DNA of 64,000 bases, taken from the NCBI GenBank assembly GCA_028823345.1, contig JAPKBR010000015.1, positions 1 through 64,000 on the forward strand. Reading direction: 5' to 3'. The stretch comes from Planctomycetota bacterium. GTDB taxonomy: Bacteria; Planctomycetota; UBA1135; GCA-002686595. Made by a program: the position numbers and the translations under genes. The notes below the pieces were generated by a model. It saw nothing but the letters and a program-made list of their open reading frames with translations, was not told where the DNA came from and did no database searches. The number at the start of each line of letters is the position of its first letter. The stretch's first letter is position 1. Positions 10,136-20,781 of this stretch are shown piece by piece.

Positions 10136-11236
10136 ATGTTGCGTCCTCTCCTTTATTCATCCTTGGCCATGGGCCTCTGTGCTCTGATGGGTTGTGCCCA
10201 CGAAGCAAGCGCGGTCATTGAAACCCGCCGAGTGGCGACCAAGCCTTCCGGTACGGTGATGATCGGGGCATCCTCGGATCAGCGGTTTGGCGCGGCTAAG
10301 CGTGCGGATCAGCGGGCGGAGGAGTCATCCTCTCGCGGACCGGGCCTTGTGTATCAATTGCCCACGGGCTGGAAAGAGCTGCCGGCCCAGTCGCCGCGGC
10401 TCTTTAGCTTGGCAGTGGCCGGACGGGATGACTGCAATGCATCCCTGGTGATGTTGCCCGGATCGGGCGGAGGCCTTGTAGCCAACATCGAACGCTGGCA
10501 GGAACAGATGGCCGGCAGTGATGGTGCCCCGGCCGAGGTGGTCGAGCGTCGCGAAGTGCTGATGCTGCGCGGGCAAGCGAATTTAGTGGTGATCGACGGA
10601 CACTACCGCGGCATGGGGGAAGCGGACCTTGAGGACGCGCGCATGGTGGGCGTGATTCTGCTCACAGCTAAGTTCACCATCTTTGCCAAGATGACTGGGC
10701 CTCGTGCTCTGGTGGAATCGGAGACTGGAGCTTTTGAGGCTTGGTGTGCGTCCTTGGACCTTGCCCAGGAACCCCAGTCTAACCCCGCGGCTTCGCTGCC
10801 GCCGGCGGGCGCGGGTGCGTTCATTTGGGATGCGCCCGATGGCTGGCGTGATTTAGGTGCCCGTAGCATGCGCTTGGCGAGCTTTGAGGTGGCTGAGGGG
10901 TGTGAGTGTTCGATCAGCACAGCTGGTGGTTCCCCCGAGGCGAACGCGGAGCGTTGGCTGGGACAGATGGGAGCCGATGCTCTTGGACCCGATGGGTTCC
11001 TTGCCCTTGAGCGAATGAGTACAGGTCTCGGTGAGGCCATCTTGGTGCAAGCGGATGGAACTTGGACCGGCATGAGCGGGACGACCATTGAGAGCGCGCG
11101 CTTGCTCGGTGCGATCGTGCCCATGCCGCGCACCAACATTTTTATCAAGCTATGGGGGCCCGTTGATGGGGTCGCCGGGGCGACCGAGGCCTTTAAGGGT
11201 CTCACCAAGAGCTTACGTATGAAGGACGGACGATGA
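10136..11236 (+). CDS. Lipoprotein of unknown function with two internal repeats
   Basis: Lipobox LMGCAHE; repeated pattern P(T/D)GW..L...S.RL.S(L/F)... Confidence 0.6.
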   Translation: MLRPLLYSSLAMGLCALMGCAHEASAVIETRRVATKPSGTVMIGASSDQRFGAAKRADQRAEESSSRGPGLVYQLPTGWKELPAQSPRLFSLAVAGRDDCNASLVMLPGSGGGLVANIERWQEQMAGSDGAPAEVVERREVLMLRGQANLVVIDGHYRGMGEADLEDARMVGVILLTAKFTIFAKMTGPRALVESETGAFEAWCASLDLAQEPQSNPAASLPPAGAGAFIWDAPDGWRDLGARSMRLASFEVAEGCECSISTAGGSPEANAERWLGQMGADALGPDGFLALERMSTGLGEAILVQADGTWTGMSGTTIESARLLGAIVPMPRTNIFIKLWGPVDGVAGATEAFKGLTKSLRMKDGR

Positions 11237-12561
11237 TTTCTCTGATTGAACTGCACACCCTTGATCTGACCCTGGCCTTCTGGGGCTGCATTGTTGCCCT
11301 CGTGATTGCGGGGGCCACAGGTCGTGAGCGCCGAGTGTTCCTGATGGGTTGGGCTGGCTCGTTCCACTTAGCTGTGACCTGCCTCTTCGGACTTTTCGTG
11401 ATTTCCTATCTGGGTACCGAAGCCCAGATAGACATGTCGCTTCAGGATTCGATTAAGAAGTACTTTGAGTCCTGGATGTTGGTGGAACGTTTCACCCTCC
11501 CCTGGGACTTTGTGCTCTCGGTTCCCCTACCCGGCGGGCAATTGCTCATGAGCTTGCTGGCGATCAATTTGCTTATGGGTGGATTGCTGCGCGTCAGCAA
11601 GAACTTGATCGCCGCCCGCACCACTCGCCGCAAATTGCACTTGGGTTGCTTGATGGTGACCCATGTGGGCGTTGTGGTTTTGTTGGCCGCGGGTCTAGTC
11701 AAGTTGCACCTGTCAGAGACCGGCCATGTGACGCTCTTTGAAGGGCAGTCCACGTCGGAATTCGTCAGCTTCCACGAATGGGAGATCGTGATCTTCGATG
11801 CGGAAGCCACGAGTGACGTGCAGGAATGGATCATTCCTGCATCCGATTTTGAGGATTTGGAATCCGACTCGCGCAGATTCACAGGAGAGGACTTGCCTTT
11901 TGAGTTGATTCTCGAACACTTTGTGATCAATGGGCGGCTACGCCCTAAATCGGGCAGCGCTGGCCATGTGTCTTCTCCTGGAGGAGACGGCTGGGCCCTG
12001 GTGCCCGAGAAACCGGCGGGCCGAGAAGGGGTCAACGTCGCTGGTATCCTGGCGAAAATTAAGCCCAAGGGTTCGCAGGCTACGATCCCCGGGATTCTTT
12101 GGGCGGGGGAGCGCTTCCCCTTCACCTTTCCTGCCGGGAGCAAGACCTGGGCCATTAGTCTGAGGCACCGCATATTTGAGTTGCCCGGCGAGATCAGGCT
12201 CGTTGACTTCCACCGGGAGTTGCACCCAAATACGGGAATGCCCCGGGTGTTTCGGTCGGACGTGGAATGGACCGAGTTGGATGCCGGGGGTAACCCGAAT
12301 ATGAACAAGATTCGGATCTCCATGAACGAGCCCTTGCGCCGTGATGGGCATGCCCTGTTCCAAGCAAATTGGGGTCCCCAGGACGATCCCAATGCCACGC
12401 GCCTCTACAGTCAGCTGGAGGTCACGCGGAACCCTTCTGACCATTGGCCCACCTTGGCGGTGATCATCATTGGGATTTCCATGTCCCTCGCCATGAGCAT
12501 TCGCCTCATGGGCTATATGAGACAGCAGGCCAGTCGGCGCCTGGGGGAGGGGAAATCATGA
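11233..12561 (+). CDS. ResB-like cytochrome c biogenesis membrane protein
   Basis: Multi-TM protein, RKLHLGCLMVTHVGVVVLLAAGLVK; immediately upstream of a CcsA-like gene. Confidence 0.75.
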   Translation: MISLIELHTLDLTLAFWGCIVALVIAGATGRERRVFLMGWAGSFHLAVTCLFGLFVISYLGTEAQIDMSLQDSIKKYFESWMLVERFTLPWDFVLSVPLPGGQLLMSLLAINLLMGGLLRVSKNLIAARTTRRKLHLGCLMVTHVGVVVLLAAGLVKLHLSETGHVTLFEGQSTSEFVSFHEWEIVIFDAEATSDVQEWIIPASDFEDLESDSRRFTGEDLPFELILEHFVINGRLRPKSGSAGHVSSPGGDGWALVPEKPAGREGVNVAGILAKIKPKGSQATIPGILWAGERFPFTFPAGSKTWAISLRHRIFELPGEIRLVDFHRELHPNTGMPRVFRSDVEWTELDAGGNPNMNKIRISMNEPLRRDGHALFQANWGPQDDPNATRLYSQLEVTRNPSDHWPTLAVIIIGISMSLAMSIRLMGYMRQQASRRLGEGKS

Positions 12562-14552
12562 GGTCCTTGATGCTGATTCTTTCGATGATGTTGCTGGGTA
12601 GCTTGTGCTTACCCAAGTCCTTCGCATTCCAAGGGGAGAATGAAGCCCCGGCGGGCACCCGTTCTTTCGAGTGGACGCCGGAGATGATTGCCACCATGGA
12701 GGCCTTGCCCCTGCAACACGGGGGACGTATCAAACCTTTGCGGTCCTGGGCAGACTTCAAGCTGTTGGGCCTTTCGACCCGGCGCAAGCCTAAGTTTGAG
12801 CAAAACGGCGAGCAGGTCAAGATGGATGCGGTGGCTTGGGTCTTGGACTGCATGTTCTTTCCTGAACTCGCAGCAACCTATCCTGTGCTCTCGGTGGATG
12901 ACTCCAGCATTCTGCAAGCAGTTGGCTTGGATGTTGGTGACCGTGGCCGTCGGGACCGTTTCAGCTTGGAAGATCTGCAGCTTGTGCGTACGGAACTCAT
13001 AGGTAGTGCCCAGCGTATCCAGGGCCTGGATGGGAGTGAGCGCAGCCGGGAGGAAACCCAGACCCTCGACCTTGCGATCCGCATGAGGAGTCTTGAGGAC
13101 ATGATGCGCACCCTGGCTCCGATTCGAATGAGCGTTGCTGTACCCGAAGGGGGTCTCCTTGGGCAATGGGCCACGGACGGCCAAGCGAACCTGGTGACTC
13201 TGTTAACGAATCTGGATCAGGTGCGATCGGCCCTGGAAAAATCGGATCAAGCGGGCCAGCGCATGGCTGCAAGTCTTGCGGCCGCCATGGAAGAGGGGAT
13301 GGCGGCCGGAGCATCCGGGGTGGCCTTCGTGCCCCCGGCTGGAACGCGCACAGACGACGAAGAGTGGCTGGATCTGGGTCAGGCTCTGATGGCGACTGTG
13401 ACCGAAGAACATGAAACAAGCCGTTTGGCTTTGCTGGGCCTCAAGCGGGCCCAGGACGCGGCAAGCGCTGGGGATGTGGAGGAGTTGCAAGCAGCTCTGA
13501 CCCAAGTGGTGCAAGCCACGAGCGATCGTGGTACGGCCCGGGGGGAGCTGAAGGAACTCACCTCGGAAGTCTCCTTTCAAAACGCCCAACTGTTCACACT
13601 CGCCCTGGTCTTGTTCATGTGCGCGTTCCTGTTCGGAGCCCTGGCGCTCTTGCCGGGCACTCGATGGCTCAATTGGTTAGCCTGGGGCACCTCTGGCATT
13701 GGCGCGCTGATCTTGGTGGTGGGCATCATTTGGCGCTGCCTGATTATTGGGCGGCCACCGATTACGAACCTCTATGAAACCGCGCCCTTCATTGGTGCCT
13801 GTGGAGTCATCCTGGCCATGTTCGTGGCTCGGATCCAACGTCAGAAGGCGATCTTGCCCCTGGGGGCTTTGTTCGCAGTGGCGATCCTCTTCCTCTCCCA
13901 ATCCCTAGAGCTACGGGACGCGGTTTCGTCCGGGGATTCCATGCGGAACTTGATGGCCGTGTTGGACACGAACTTTTGGTTGGCGACCCATGTGACCATC
14001 GTCACCTTTGGCTATTGCGCCGCCCTGTTTGCATGGTCCTTGGCTGCTCTGTGGGTGCTGGCCTTACCGTTTGTACAGTCCCACCGGCGTAAGATGGGGG
14101 CAAGCACCGCAGTTTGGCATCGGTCTTTGACCCGTTCAATCTATGGCGTTGTGGCCTTTGGCCTGTTGTTCTCCTTGGTGGGCACAATTCTTGGCGGCAT
14201 CTGGGCGAATTACTCCTGGGGTCGATTCTGGGGTTGGGACCCCAAAGAGAACGGTGCTTTGGTCATTGTGCTTTGGCAGCTCGTGATTCTTCACGCTCGT
14301 ATGGGTGGCCTGATCAAGGACCTTGGGCTGGCGTTGGCCACGGTGGTCCTCGGCAGCGTGGTGGTCTTTTCCTGGTTTGGGGTCAACAACCTAGGGGTTG
14401 GTTTGCACTCCTATGGTTTCACATCCGGAGCTGCCCGGGCCATGTCCTTTTGGCACATGGCCAACATGCTGCTGATTGGCTGGGGCCTTCTCTGGTGGAT
14501 GGTGCCTCTCATGAAGGGCTCTCAATCCAAAAAACTAACGGGGCCTGAGTAA
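12558..14552 (+). CDS. ccsA: CcsA/ResC-like cytochrome c assembly protein
   Basis: GGIWANYSWGRFWGWDPKENGALVIVLWQLVILHARM tryptophan-rich haem-handling motif; N-terminal LPLQHGGRIKPL. Confidence 0.88.
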   Translation: MRSLMLILSMMLLGSLCLPKSFAFQGENEAPAGTRSFEWTPEMIATMEALPLQHGGRIKPLRSWADFKLLGLSTRRKPKFEQNGEQVKMDAVAWVLDCMFFPELAATYPVLSVDDSSILQAVGLDVGDRGRRDRFSLEDLQLVRTELIGSAQRIQGLDGSERSREETQTLDLAIRMRSLEDMMRTLAPIRMSVAVPEGGLLGQWATDGQANLVTLLTNLDQVRSALEKSDQAGQRMAASLAAAMEEGMAAGASGVAFVPPAGTRTDDEEWLDLGQALMATVTEEHETSRLALLGLKRAQDAASAGDVEELQAALTQVVQATSDRGTARGELKELTSEVSFQNAQLFTLALVLFMCAFLFGALALLPGTRWLNWLAWGTSGIGALILVVGIIWRCLIIGRPPITNLYETAPFIGACGVILAMFVARIQRQKAILPLGALFAVAILFLSQSLELRDAVSSGDSMRNLMAVLDTNFWLATHVTIVTFGYCAALFAWSLAALWVLALPFVQSHRRKMGASTAVWHRSLTRSIYGVVAFGLLFSLVGTILGGIWANYSWGRFWGWDPKENGALVIVLWQLVILHARMGGLIKDLGLALATVVLGSVVVFSWFGVNNLGVGLHSYGFTSGAARAMSFWHMANMLLIGWGLLWWMVPLMKGSQSKKLTGPE

Positions 14553-14582
14553 GGCCCATAAATGAGCCCTCTTTTGCGACCC

Positions 14583-15494
14583 ATGTCACAAACACAAATC
14601 CTAGATGGAAAAGCCACTGCCCTTGCGATTCGCTTGGAGGTGGCCGCTGCGACGGCGAAACTAAAAGCCCACGGCGTGCAGCCAGGCTTGGTGGTGATAT
14701 TGGTGGGTGAAGACCCCGCCAGTCAGGTTTATGTGCGTAACAAGGATCGGGCTGCAACCGGTGCTGGCTTTGCGGTGAGCACGATCCGCCTGCCGGATTC
14801 CGTGGCCCAGGCAGACCTGGAAGCAGAGGTCCTGAAACTCAACCAAGATCCCCTGGTGCACGGCATCCTGGTGCAGCTGCCCCTGCCCAAGGGGCTTGAT
14901 GCGGGAGCGGTGGTGGATTGCCTCGATCCGGCCAAGGATGTAGACGGGCTTTCGCCCCGGTCCGTGGCGGCCTGGACACTGGGTCGCCCCGGTCACAAGC
15001 CCTGTACTCCGGCTGGCTGCATTGAGTTGCTCGACCGCCATGGCATGGATATTAGCGGCCAGCATATGGTGATCGTTGGTCGTTCAATGTTGGTTGGAAA
15101 GCCCCTTAGTGCTTTGGCTCTTGCACGCAATGCTACGGTTACGGTTTGTCATTCGAGGACCCAGGACTTGGCGGAACACTGCCGCCGGGCGGACATTGTG
15201 GTCGCTGCTGTTGGGCGCGCCAAATTGATCCAAGGGGACTGGGTGCGGGAAGGCGCCATCGTTCTGGACGTGGGCATCAATCGCGGGGATGACGGCAAAT
15301 TGGTGGGAGACGCAGACCAGGCCCAGATGATGGGGCGCGTGGCAGCCATCACTCCGGTGCCCGGGGGTATCGGTCCCATGACCATTGCTATGTTGATTAA
15401 GAACACATTTCACTCCGCGGCCCACTCGGTGGGAGTGGACCCTGAAGCCCTCCTGACTGAAGCAGCGGCTTGCACCCCGGGCGCGGGGACCTAG
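14583..15494 (+). CDS. folD: Bifunctional methylenetetrahydrofolate dehydrogenase/cyclohydrolase
   Basis: GEDPASQVYVRNKDRAATGAGF, GILVQLPLPKGLD, PAKDVDGLSP, GRSMLVGKPL, PVPGGIGPMT. Confidence 0.97.
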   Translation: MSQTQILDGKATALAIRLEVAAATAKLKAHGVQPGLVVILVGEDPASQVYVRNKDRAATGAGFAVSTIRLPDSVAQADLEAEVLKLNQDPLVHGILVQLPLPKGLDAGAVVDCLDPAKDVDGLSPRSVAAWTLGRPGHKPCTPAGCIELLDRHGMDISGQHMVIVGRSMLVGKPLSALALARNATVTVCHSRTQDLAEHCRRADIVVAAVGRAKLIQGDWVREGAIVLDVGINRGDDGKLVGDADQAQMMGRVAAITPVPGGIGPMTIAMLIKNTFHSAAHSVGVDPEALLTEAAACTPGAGT

Positions 15495-15497
15495 CAC

Positions 15498-16334
15498 ATG
15501 TCGATGGCTGGCCCAGGTGCGCCCGGTGGTGCCCAGATTGGATTCCCTCCCCTGACTCCGGGGGTGCGCCGGCTGTTGATCGTGATGGTTGGAGTTTTCG
15601 TGGTCCACATGATGGCCTCCTTTGTGCCGAGTTTGCGGTCGGGCATTCCCACTTGGCTTGGGTTGGATGCCCACCGTTGGGGTTCCATGGCTCCGTTCTT
15701 CCCGGTCTGGCAGGTGGGGACTTACATGTTCCTGCACTCAGACGGCGGTTTGAGTCACATCCTGTTCAACATGTTGGGGCTGTACTTTTTCGGCACCATG
15801 CTGGAAGGGTCAATTGGAAAGCGTCGGCTGTACACCCAGTTTTTTATGGCCGGAGCCGTGGGGGCCTTGGTGCACCTGATTGTGAGTTTGATTTCCGGGG
15901 GTGGCCGCCCGGTGGTGGGCGCATCCGGGGCAGTTCTCGGTTTGGTTGTCGCCTGTGCGGTGATGTATCCCCGACGGATGGTGCTCGTGCTTTTCATTCC
16001 TGTACAGCTTTGGATTCTGGCCACGATTGTGGTGGCCGGGGACTTGTTCGCAGTGCTGGTGCAGCTGCGCGACGGCGGTACCGATGGGGTGGCCCATTGG
16101 GTGCACCTGGGCGGAGCCGCCTGGGGGGCACTGGCGGCCAGGTTTGGTTGGCTGAGTCTTGACCCCCTGAACCGCCTCCAGGCGCGCTTTGCCGCTCGCA
16201 AGGTCGAAATGCACATGGTGGAGGAGGCGGAGCTCGACCGCTTGCTGCAGAAGATTCAGCGGGAGGGCATCGGGTCCCTGACCCGGGGGGAACGGTCCCT
16301 TTTGAAGCGCGCTTCTGCCCGGCGCAAGAGCTAG
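15498..16334 (+). CDS. Rhomboid family intramembrane serine protease
   Basis: HSDGGLSHILFNMLGLYFFG, VVGASGAVLGL (GxSG Ser), VAHWVHLGGAAWG (His). Confidence 0.9.
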   Translation: MSMAGPGAPGGAQIGFPPLTPGVRRLLIVMVGVFVVHMMASFVPSLRSGIPTWLGLDAHRWGSMAPFFPVWQVGTYMFLHSDGGLSHILFNMLGLYFFGTMLEGSIGKRRLYTQFFMAGAVGALVHLIVSLISGGGRPVVGASGAVLGLVVACAVMYPRRMVLVLFIPVQLWILATIVVAGDLFAVLVQLRDGGTDGVAHWVHLGGAAWGALAARFGWLSLDPLNRLQARFAARKVEMHMVEEAELDRLLQKIQREGIGSLTRGERSLLKRASARRKS

Positions 16335-16481
16335 GGGCGCCCCTGGCCTCCGACCTGAGCCCTCCGGGGACCATCGTGACGGGACAGGGGTTCATAGCTC
16401 CCTGGGCAGGAGCTAGAATGACTGTTGTCCCCGAGTCGCTGGCATACCTGCGACCCAATCCAGGTACCTGGCCCCCTAACC

Positions 16482-18509
16482 ATGATGAACCCGCGCCCTA
16501 TCTGCTTCCTGTTGCTCTCGGTCTTCGTTCCCTTCCTGGGAGCTGGTTTGGTCCATGCCCCGTCCATGGGTGCCACTCAAGAGCAGGATACTTTCAAGAG
16601 TCAGTTCGAGCTGGCGCGCAAGGTGGGGGACAAGACCCGCATGCAGCAATTGGTGAAAAGGGACATGGATGGAGCAGTGGCCTTCATTCTCGAAGTGGCT
16701 GAAGGCATCGCGAACAGTCCTTCGGAGCTTGTTTTTGAGCGGATGGAAGCTCTGCGGGAAACCTGGAAGGCGGAGGTGCGCACGGATTTCTGCGAGAAGA
16801 TGGAGACTTTCTTTTCGCGGATCCCGGTGCCTCTGAAACGCGACCGCCGCCGCTTGCGTTTGAGCTATGACAAGCTCGCCGGGGATTGGCAGACAAACTC
16901 CAAAGGGGATCGAGACCGCAAAGAATTCAATCGCATCGCGGCGGAATTCACGAGCCTTGCAGATGCCTTCAAGACCATAGGGGACGTGTACTACGAGTCC
17001 AACTCTTGGCAATACGTGGCTCTCTCCCATGATGATAGCTACGAGAAGAAAAACCCGAACTACAAGGAAGCGGCCAAGGCCTATGCCCGTTGCGTCGAGA
17101 CCCGCGAAGAGATCGGTCTCAAGGATGTGATCTTCAAGGGCTTTGTGGTGCGCTTGAAGGCCCTGGAGAAGCTCGGGTATGGCAAGCCCCCTGAAGCGGG
17201 CTCTGCGGAGGCCGAGGCGGCTGCGGAATTCGCCCAACCGGTGGTGATCAGTTCGTCCTTTGAGTTGCTCGAGGACATCGAGGCCATCCAGCGCCCCAAT
17301 TACCGGCTTGATGCGCACTTTGCAATGTGGCCCACCCTAGCCCTCAAAGGGGTCGACTCCACCGCGACCTTCGTTCGTATGGAAGGGGGGCCCACCGCCA
17401 TTCGCACCAAGGCCAGCGAAGTCATGTTGGACACCAACGGGGATGGAGAGGGGGACGTGAGGGTTCCCTTGCGCGGCAAGACCCAGGCCATTCAATTGGA
17501 ACTCGGGGATGGCGAAGCGAAGCGCGGCTGGGGTTTCCTAGCGATCGTGGGCCACGAGAAATTGCAGTACCAGGGTTTGGAAATGAACGCTGCCCTGCAA
17601 GACAAGTACGCGGGGATCTACTTGGCTCCCGCAGGTTCTGCGCGTTATGACCTGGCCGGAACGACTCTGCGGATCATTGATGAGAACCTCAACGGGGTCT
17701 ATGGGGATGTGCCCCTGAATTGGGGCAGCATTGGGCTTTCGGCCGATCACTTTGAGCCCGAGGTGGACTCCATTGTGATCGGAGACGCAACGAAGGCCGT
17801 TCCCTATAGCGAGTACATCCAGATTGGGAAAGACTGGTACCAGCTTGAGTCCCTCAATGGTGGTGCTCAGTTGCAAGCCACGAGGGTTAAGTTCCCGACC
17901 GGTGAGTTGAAGCTCGACTGGGGTAAGGGCCCCAAGCCTGACTTCCTTGTGGTCAAGGGCCGTGATCGGTTTGTGAACTGCTACTTTGACCTGACCTCCG
18001 CCAATAAGGTGGAGGTCCCCGTGGGCCGCTACACCATCAGCTATGGGCGGTTGTCCAAGGGCAAGCGCCTGCAGAGCATGAAGGCCCTGATCATCGGGGA
18101 CGAGAGCACCACGGCCTTTGACGTACCCGCTGGAGAAACCGTCGAGGTGGCGGCTGGCGGGCCTTTTGACCTGGACTTCAAGCTGGATTCAGGGGACGAC
18201 AAGTTCACCGTGCCGGGGGCCAGCGTGGTGCTGGTGGGTCAAGCGGGCGAACGTTACGAGCGCCTTTGGAACTGTGTGCTGGACCCTGCGGTATCTTGGC
18301 GCAAGACCGGCGCCAAGCGCGGAACCAAGGGTGAGGGCATGGGCGTTCACATGGATCGCGAGGCCATGGCCAAGTTCGGCTATGGGGCGGTCTGGTTCCC
18401 CAAGGACCTGGAAGTGAGCCTGCGCAAGGGAACGGAGGACTTTGAGGTCCAATTGGTGGTGAAGAAGAACAAGCTATTTGGCAAGATCACCTCTTCCTGG
18501 CGAGACTGA
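16482..18509 (+). CDS. Large secreted protein of unknown function
   Basis: Signal-peptide-like N-terminus; VMLDTNGDGEGDVRVPL calcium-loop-like stretch. Confidence 0.6.
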   Translation: MMNPRPICFLLLSVFVPFLGAGLVHAPSMGATQEQDTFKSQFELARKVGDKTRMQQLVKRDMDGAVAFILEVAEGIANSPSELVFERMEALRETWKAEVRTDFCEKMETFFSRIPVPLKRDRRRLRLSYDKLAGDWQTNSKGDRDRKEFNRIAAEFTSLADAFKTIGDVYYESNSWQYVALSHDDSYEKKNPNYKEAAKAYARCVETREEIGLKDVIFKGFVVRLKALEKLGYGKPPEAGSAEAEAAAEFAQPVVISSSFELLEDIEAIQRPNYRLDAHFAMWPTLALKGVDSTATFVRMEGGPTAIRTKASEVMLDTNGDGEGDVRVPLRGKTQAIQLELGDGEAKRGWGFLAIVGHEKLQYQGLEMNAALQDKYAGIYLAPAGSARYDLAGTTLRIIDENLNGVYGDVPLNWGSIGLSADHFEPEVDSIVIGDATKAVPYSEYIQIGKDWYQLESLNGGAQLQATRVKFPTGELKLDWGKGPKPDFLVVKGRDRFVNCYFDLTSANKVEVPVGRYTISYGRLSKGKRLQSMKALIIGDESTTAFDVPAGETVEVAAGGPFDLDFKLDSGDDKFTVPGASVVLVGQAGERYERLWNCVLDPAVSWRKTGAKRGTKGEGMGVHMDREAMAKFGYGAVWFPKDLEVSLRKGTEDFEVQLVVKKNKLFGKITSSWRD

Positions 18510-18564
18510 TCCAGCCTGGACTATGTTTTTCCCCAGACCTCACTGATCGAACTTCTATACAGCC

Positions 18565-19845
18565 GTGTTAGACCTCAAGTACATCCGTCAAAATTCTGCC
18601 CTAGTGCGGGAAGGTGCGACCAAGAAACACATCGCCTGCGACATCGATCGCATCTTGGAACTCGATGCGGCAAGCCGCGAGATGGGGGTCGAGATCGACC
18701 AACTGCGCCAAGGGCAAAAGCAGGCCGGGGCCAAGATTGCCCAGGCGTCCCCTGAGGAGCGTGCCCAGTTGGTTGCCGATCAACAAGCTACCAAGACCGA
18801 ACTGAAGGCCCAAGAGGAGCGGCAGCAGCAGGTGACGGTTGAGTTGCAGGAACTCCTGTTGCGAGTGCCTATGCCTCCGGCAGAGGACGTGCCTGACGGC
18901 AAGGACGACGCGCAGAACGCTGAACTCCGGAAATGGGGCAAGCCCCGCAGCTTTGATTTTGAGGCTCGTTCCCACCAGGACCTCGGAGAGATGCACGGCT
19001 GGATTGATGTGGAGCGTGGAGCACGCCTAGCGGGCAGCCGCAACTACCTGCTCAAGGGTGATATTGTTCTTTTGGAATCTGCGGTCCTGCGCTTTGCCCT
19101 GGACCAGATGGTGGAACGCGGCTTCACTCCGGTGACCGTGCCCACACTGGTGCGAACCGAAGCCATGCGCGGTACGGGCTATTTCCCCGGCGGAGAAGAC
19201 CAAGCCTATCGCTGTGACGACCGGGACGATCTGTGGCTGGTGGGCACTGCCGAGGTGCCCTTAACCGCCATGCACGCGGGCGAAATATTGGACGTGGCCG
19301 ACCTGCCGATCAAATTCGTGGCCCAGTCCAGCTGCTATCGGCGGGAAGCCGGCACCTACGGCAAGGACACCCGTGGACTCTATCGTGTGCACCAGTTCCA
19401 AAAGGTCGAGCAGGTCATCATTGATGTGGCCGACGAACAAAAGTCCCTCGAGCACCATGCGGCAATCCTGAACAACGCCGAGGCTTTGATGCAAGCCCTC
19501 GACTTGCCCTACCGGGTCGTCAATGTATGCGGCGGCGACCTGGGCCAGGGTCAGGTGCAAAAGTTCGACATCGAAACCTGGATGCCGTCCCGGGAAGGCT
19601 ATGGTGAAACCCACTCCGCGTCACGTTTCCATGACTTCCAGTCCAGGCGCTTGGACCTGCGCTATCGGGGCGAGGACGGCAAGGTGGCTCACTGCCACAC
19701 CTTGAACAATACGGTGGCTGCCTCCACGCGTATGTTGATTGCCCTGCTAGAAAACCACCAGAATGAAGATGGCTCGGTGAATGTGCCGGAACCTCTCAGG
19801 CCCTACATGGGCGGGCGCGACTTGATCGGGAAAGCGGGAAGCTAA
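18565..19845 (+). CDS. serS: Seryl-tRNA synthetase (GTG start)
   Basis: MLDLKYIRQNSALVREGATKKH coiled-coil arm; FVAQSSCYRREAGTYGKDTRGLYRVHQFQKVEQ; THSASRFHDFQSRRLDLRYR. Confidence 0.97.
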   Translation: MLDLKYIRQNSALVREGATKKHIACDIDRILELDAASREMGVEIDQLRQGQKQAGAKIAQASPEERAQLVADQQATKTELKAQEERQQQVTVELQELLLRVPMPPAEDVPDGKDDAQNAELRKWGKPRSFDFEARSHQDLGEMHGWIDVERGARLAGSRNYLLKGDIVLLESAVLRFALDQMVERGFTPVTVPTLVRTEAMRGTGYFPGGEDQAYRCDDRDDLWLVGTAEVPLTAMHAGEILDVADLPIKFVAQSSCYRREAGTYGKDTRGLYRVHQFQKVEQVIIDVADEQKSLEHHAAILNNAEALMQALDLPYRVVNVCGGDLGQGQVQKFDIETWMPSREGYGETHSASRFHDFQSRRLDLRYRGEDGKVAHCHTLNNTVAASTRMLIALLENHQNEDGSVNVPEPLRPYMGGRDLIGKAGS

Positions 19846-20781
19846 TCAGCCGTCCGATTTGTTGCCGCCGCCACTGCCACCACCGCGGCCGCCACCAGTT
19901 GACCCCTTAGTACCACGCACGTCTCCTTCTCCGGGCAGGGGGCCGTCGAGCCCAATACCTCTGCCGCCTCCACCTGCCGGCAAGCCGCCCACCACCGGGT
20001 CTGAGGCCCCTCCTGCGGCTTCTGAGGGCACCGGAATCGCCAAGCGCGGGGTGTCTTCCTGAGCGATGCGCATGTTGTCAGGGAAGCGCACGATCCGTGT
20101 GTAGGTGACTACCCGGTCTCCCGGGCTGGAGCGTACTAGCTGTTCGCGCAAGAGGCGCGGGGCCAATTCAAGGGTGACCGAAACCTTGACCCAGACCGGA
20201 AGGCCCGAGGTCTCTTCCTCACCCTCCTGGTTGCCCCAATCCTCAAAGGGCTCGGCGTCGAGGCCCTCTTCGCCGTAGGCTTCGATTTCCAAGCTCAACA
20301 CCCGGTCATGTAGGAAGGTGTAGCGCCCACCCTCGAAGGGTTCGTTGTCGATGCCCAGGTCTTCTCGGCGGAAGAGCTCAAGGAACTCATCGTACTCGGG
20401 ATTCGGTCGGGCCACATAGCCCACTTCGTTCATGTCCGCTCGTACAGGGCGTTGGTCAAAAACCTCCCACTCCTTTCCGTCGGTGGTGGTTACGAAATCA
20501 ATGCGGTCCGCATCCAAGCCCAATTCGACCCGGTTACGAATGCTGAGCAGCTGATGGTGGGGGCGGTCGAGAATACTCAAGCCTAGCAAGTCGCGCTCGA
20601 TGAGATCGACGATTGCCGGTCCCGCGAGCATGGTCTCTTGCGTGTTGTGGATGTGATCGCGGGTGGTGCGTACGGTGGTTAACATGCGCGTGATGCTGGT
20701 GAGCATCAGCGCCATAATTAGCAGTGCGACCAGGACTTCAATCATGGTGAAGCCCCGGCGGTCTTGGAGGTTGAAACTCAC
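19846..20781 (-). CDS. GspJ-like type II secretion pseudopilin with Gly-rich C-terminal tail
   Basis: RRGFTMIEVLVALLIMALM prepilin motif; position in gsp block. Confidence 0.75.
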   Translation of the reverse strand: MSFNLQDRRGFTMIEVLVALLIMALMLTSITRMLTTVRTTRDHIHNTQETMLAGPAIVDLIERDLLGLSILDRPHHQLLSIRNRVELGLDADRIDFVTTTDGKEWEVFDQRPVRADMNEVGYVARPNPEYDEFLELFRREDLGIDNEPFEGGRYTFLHDRVLSLEIEAYGEEGLDAEPFEDWGNQEGEEETSGLPVWVKVSVTLELAPRLLREQLVRSSPGDRVVTYTRIVRFPDNMRIAQEDTPRLAIPVPSEAAGGASDPVVGGLPAGGGGRGIGLDGPLPGEGDVRGTKGSTGGGRGGGSGGGNKSDG

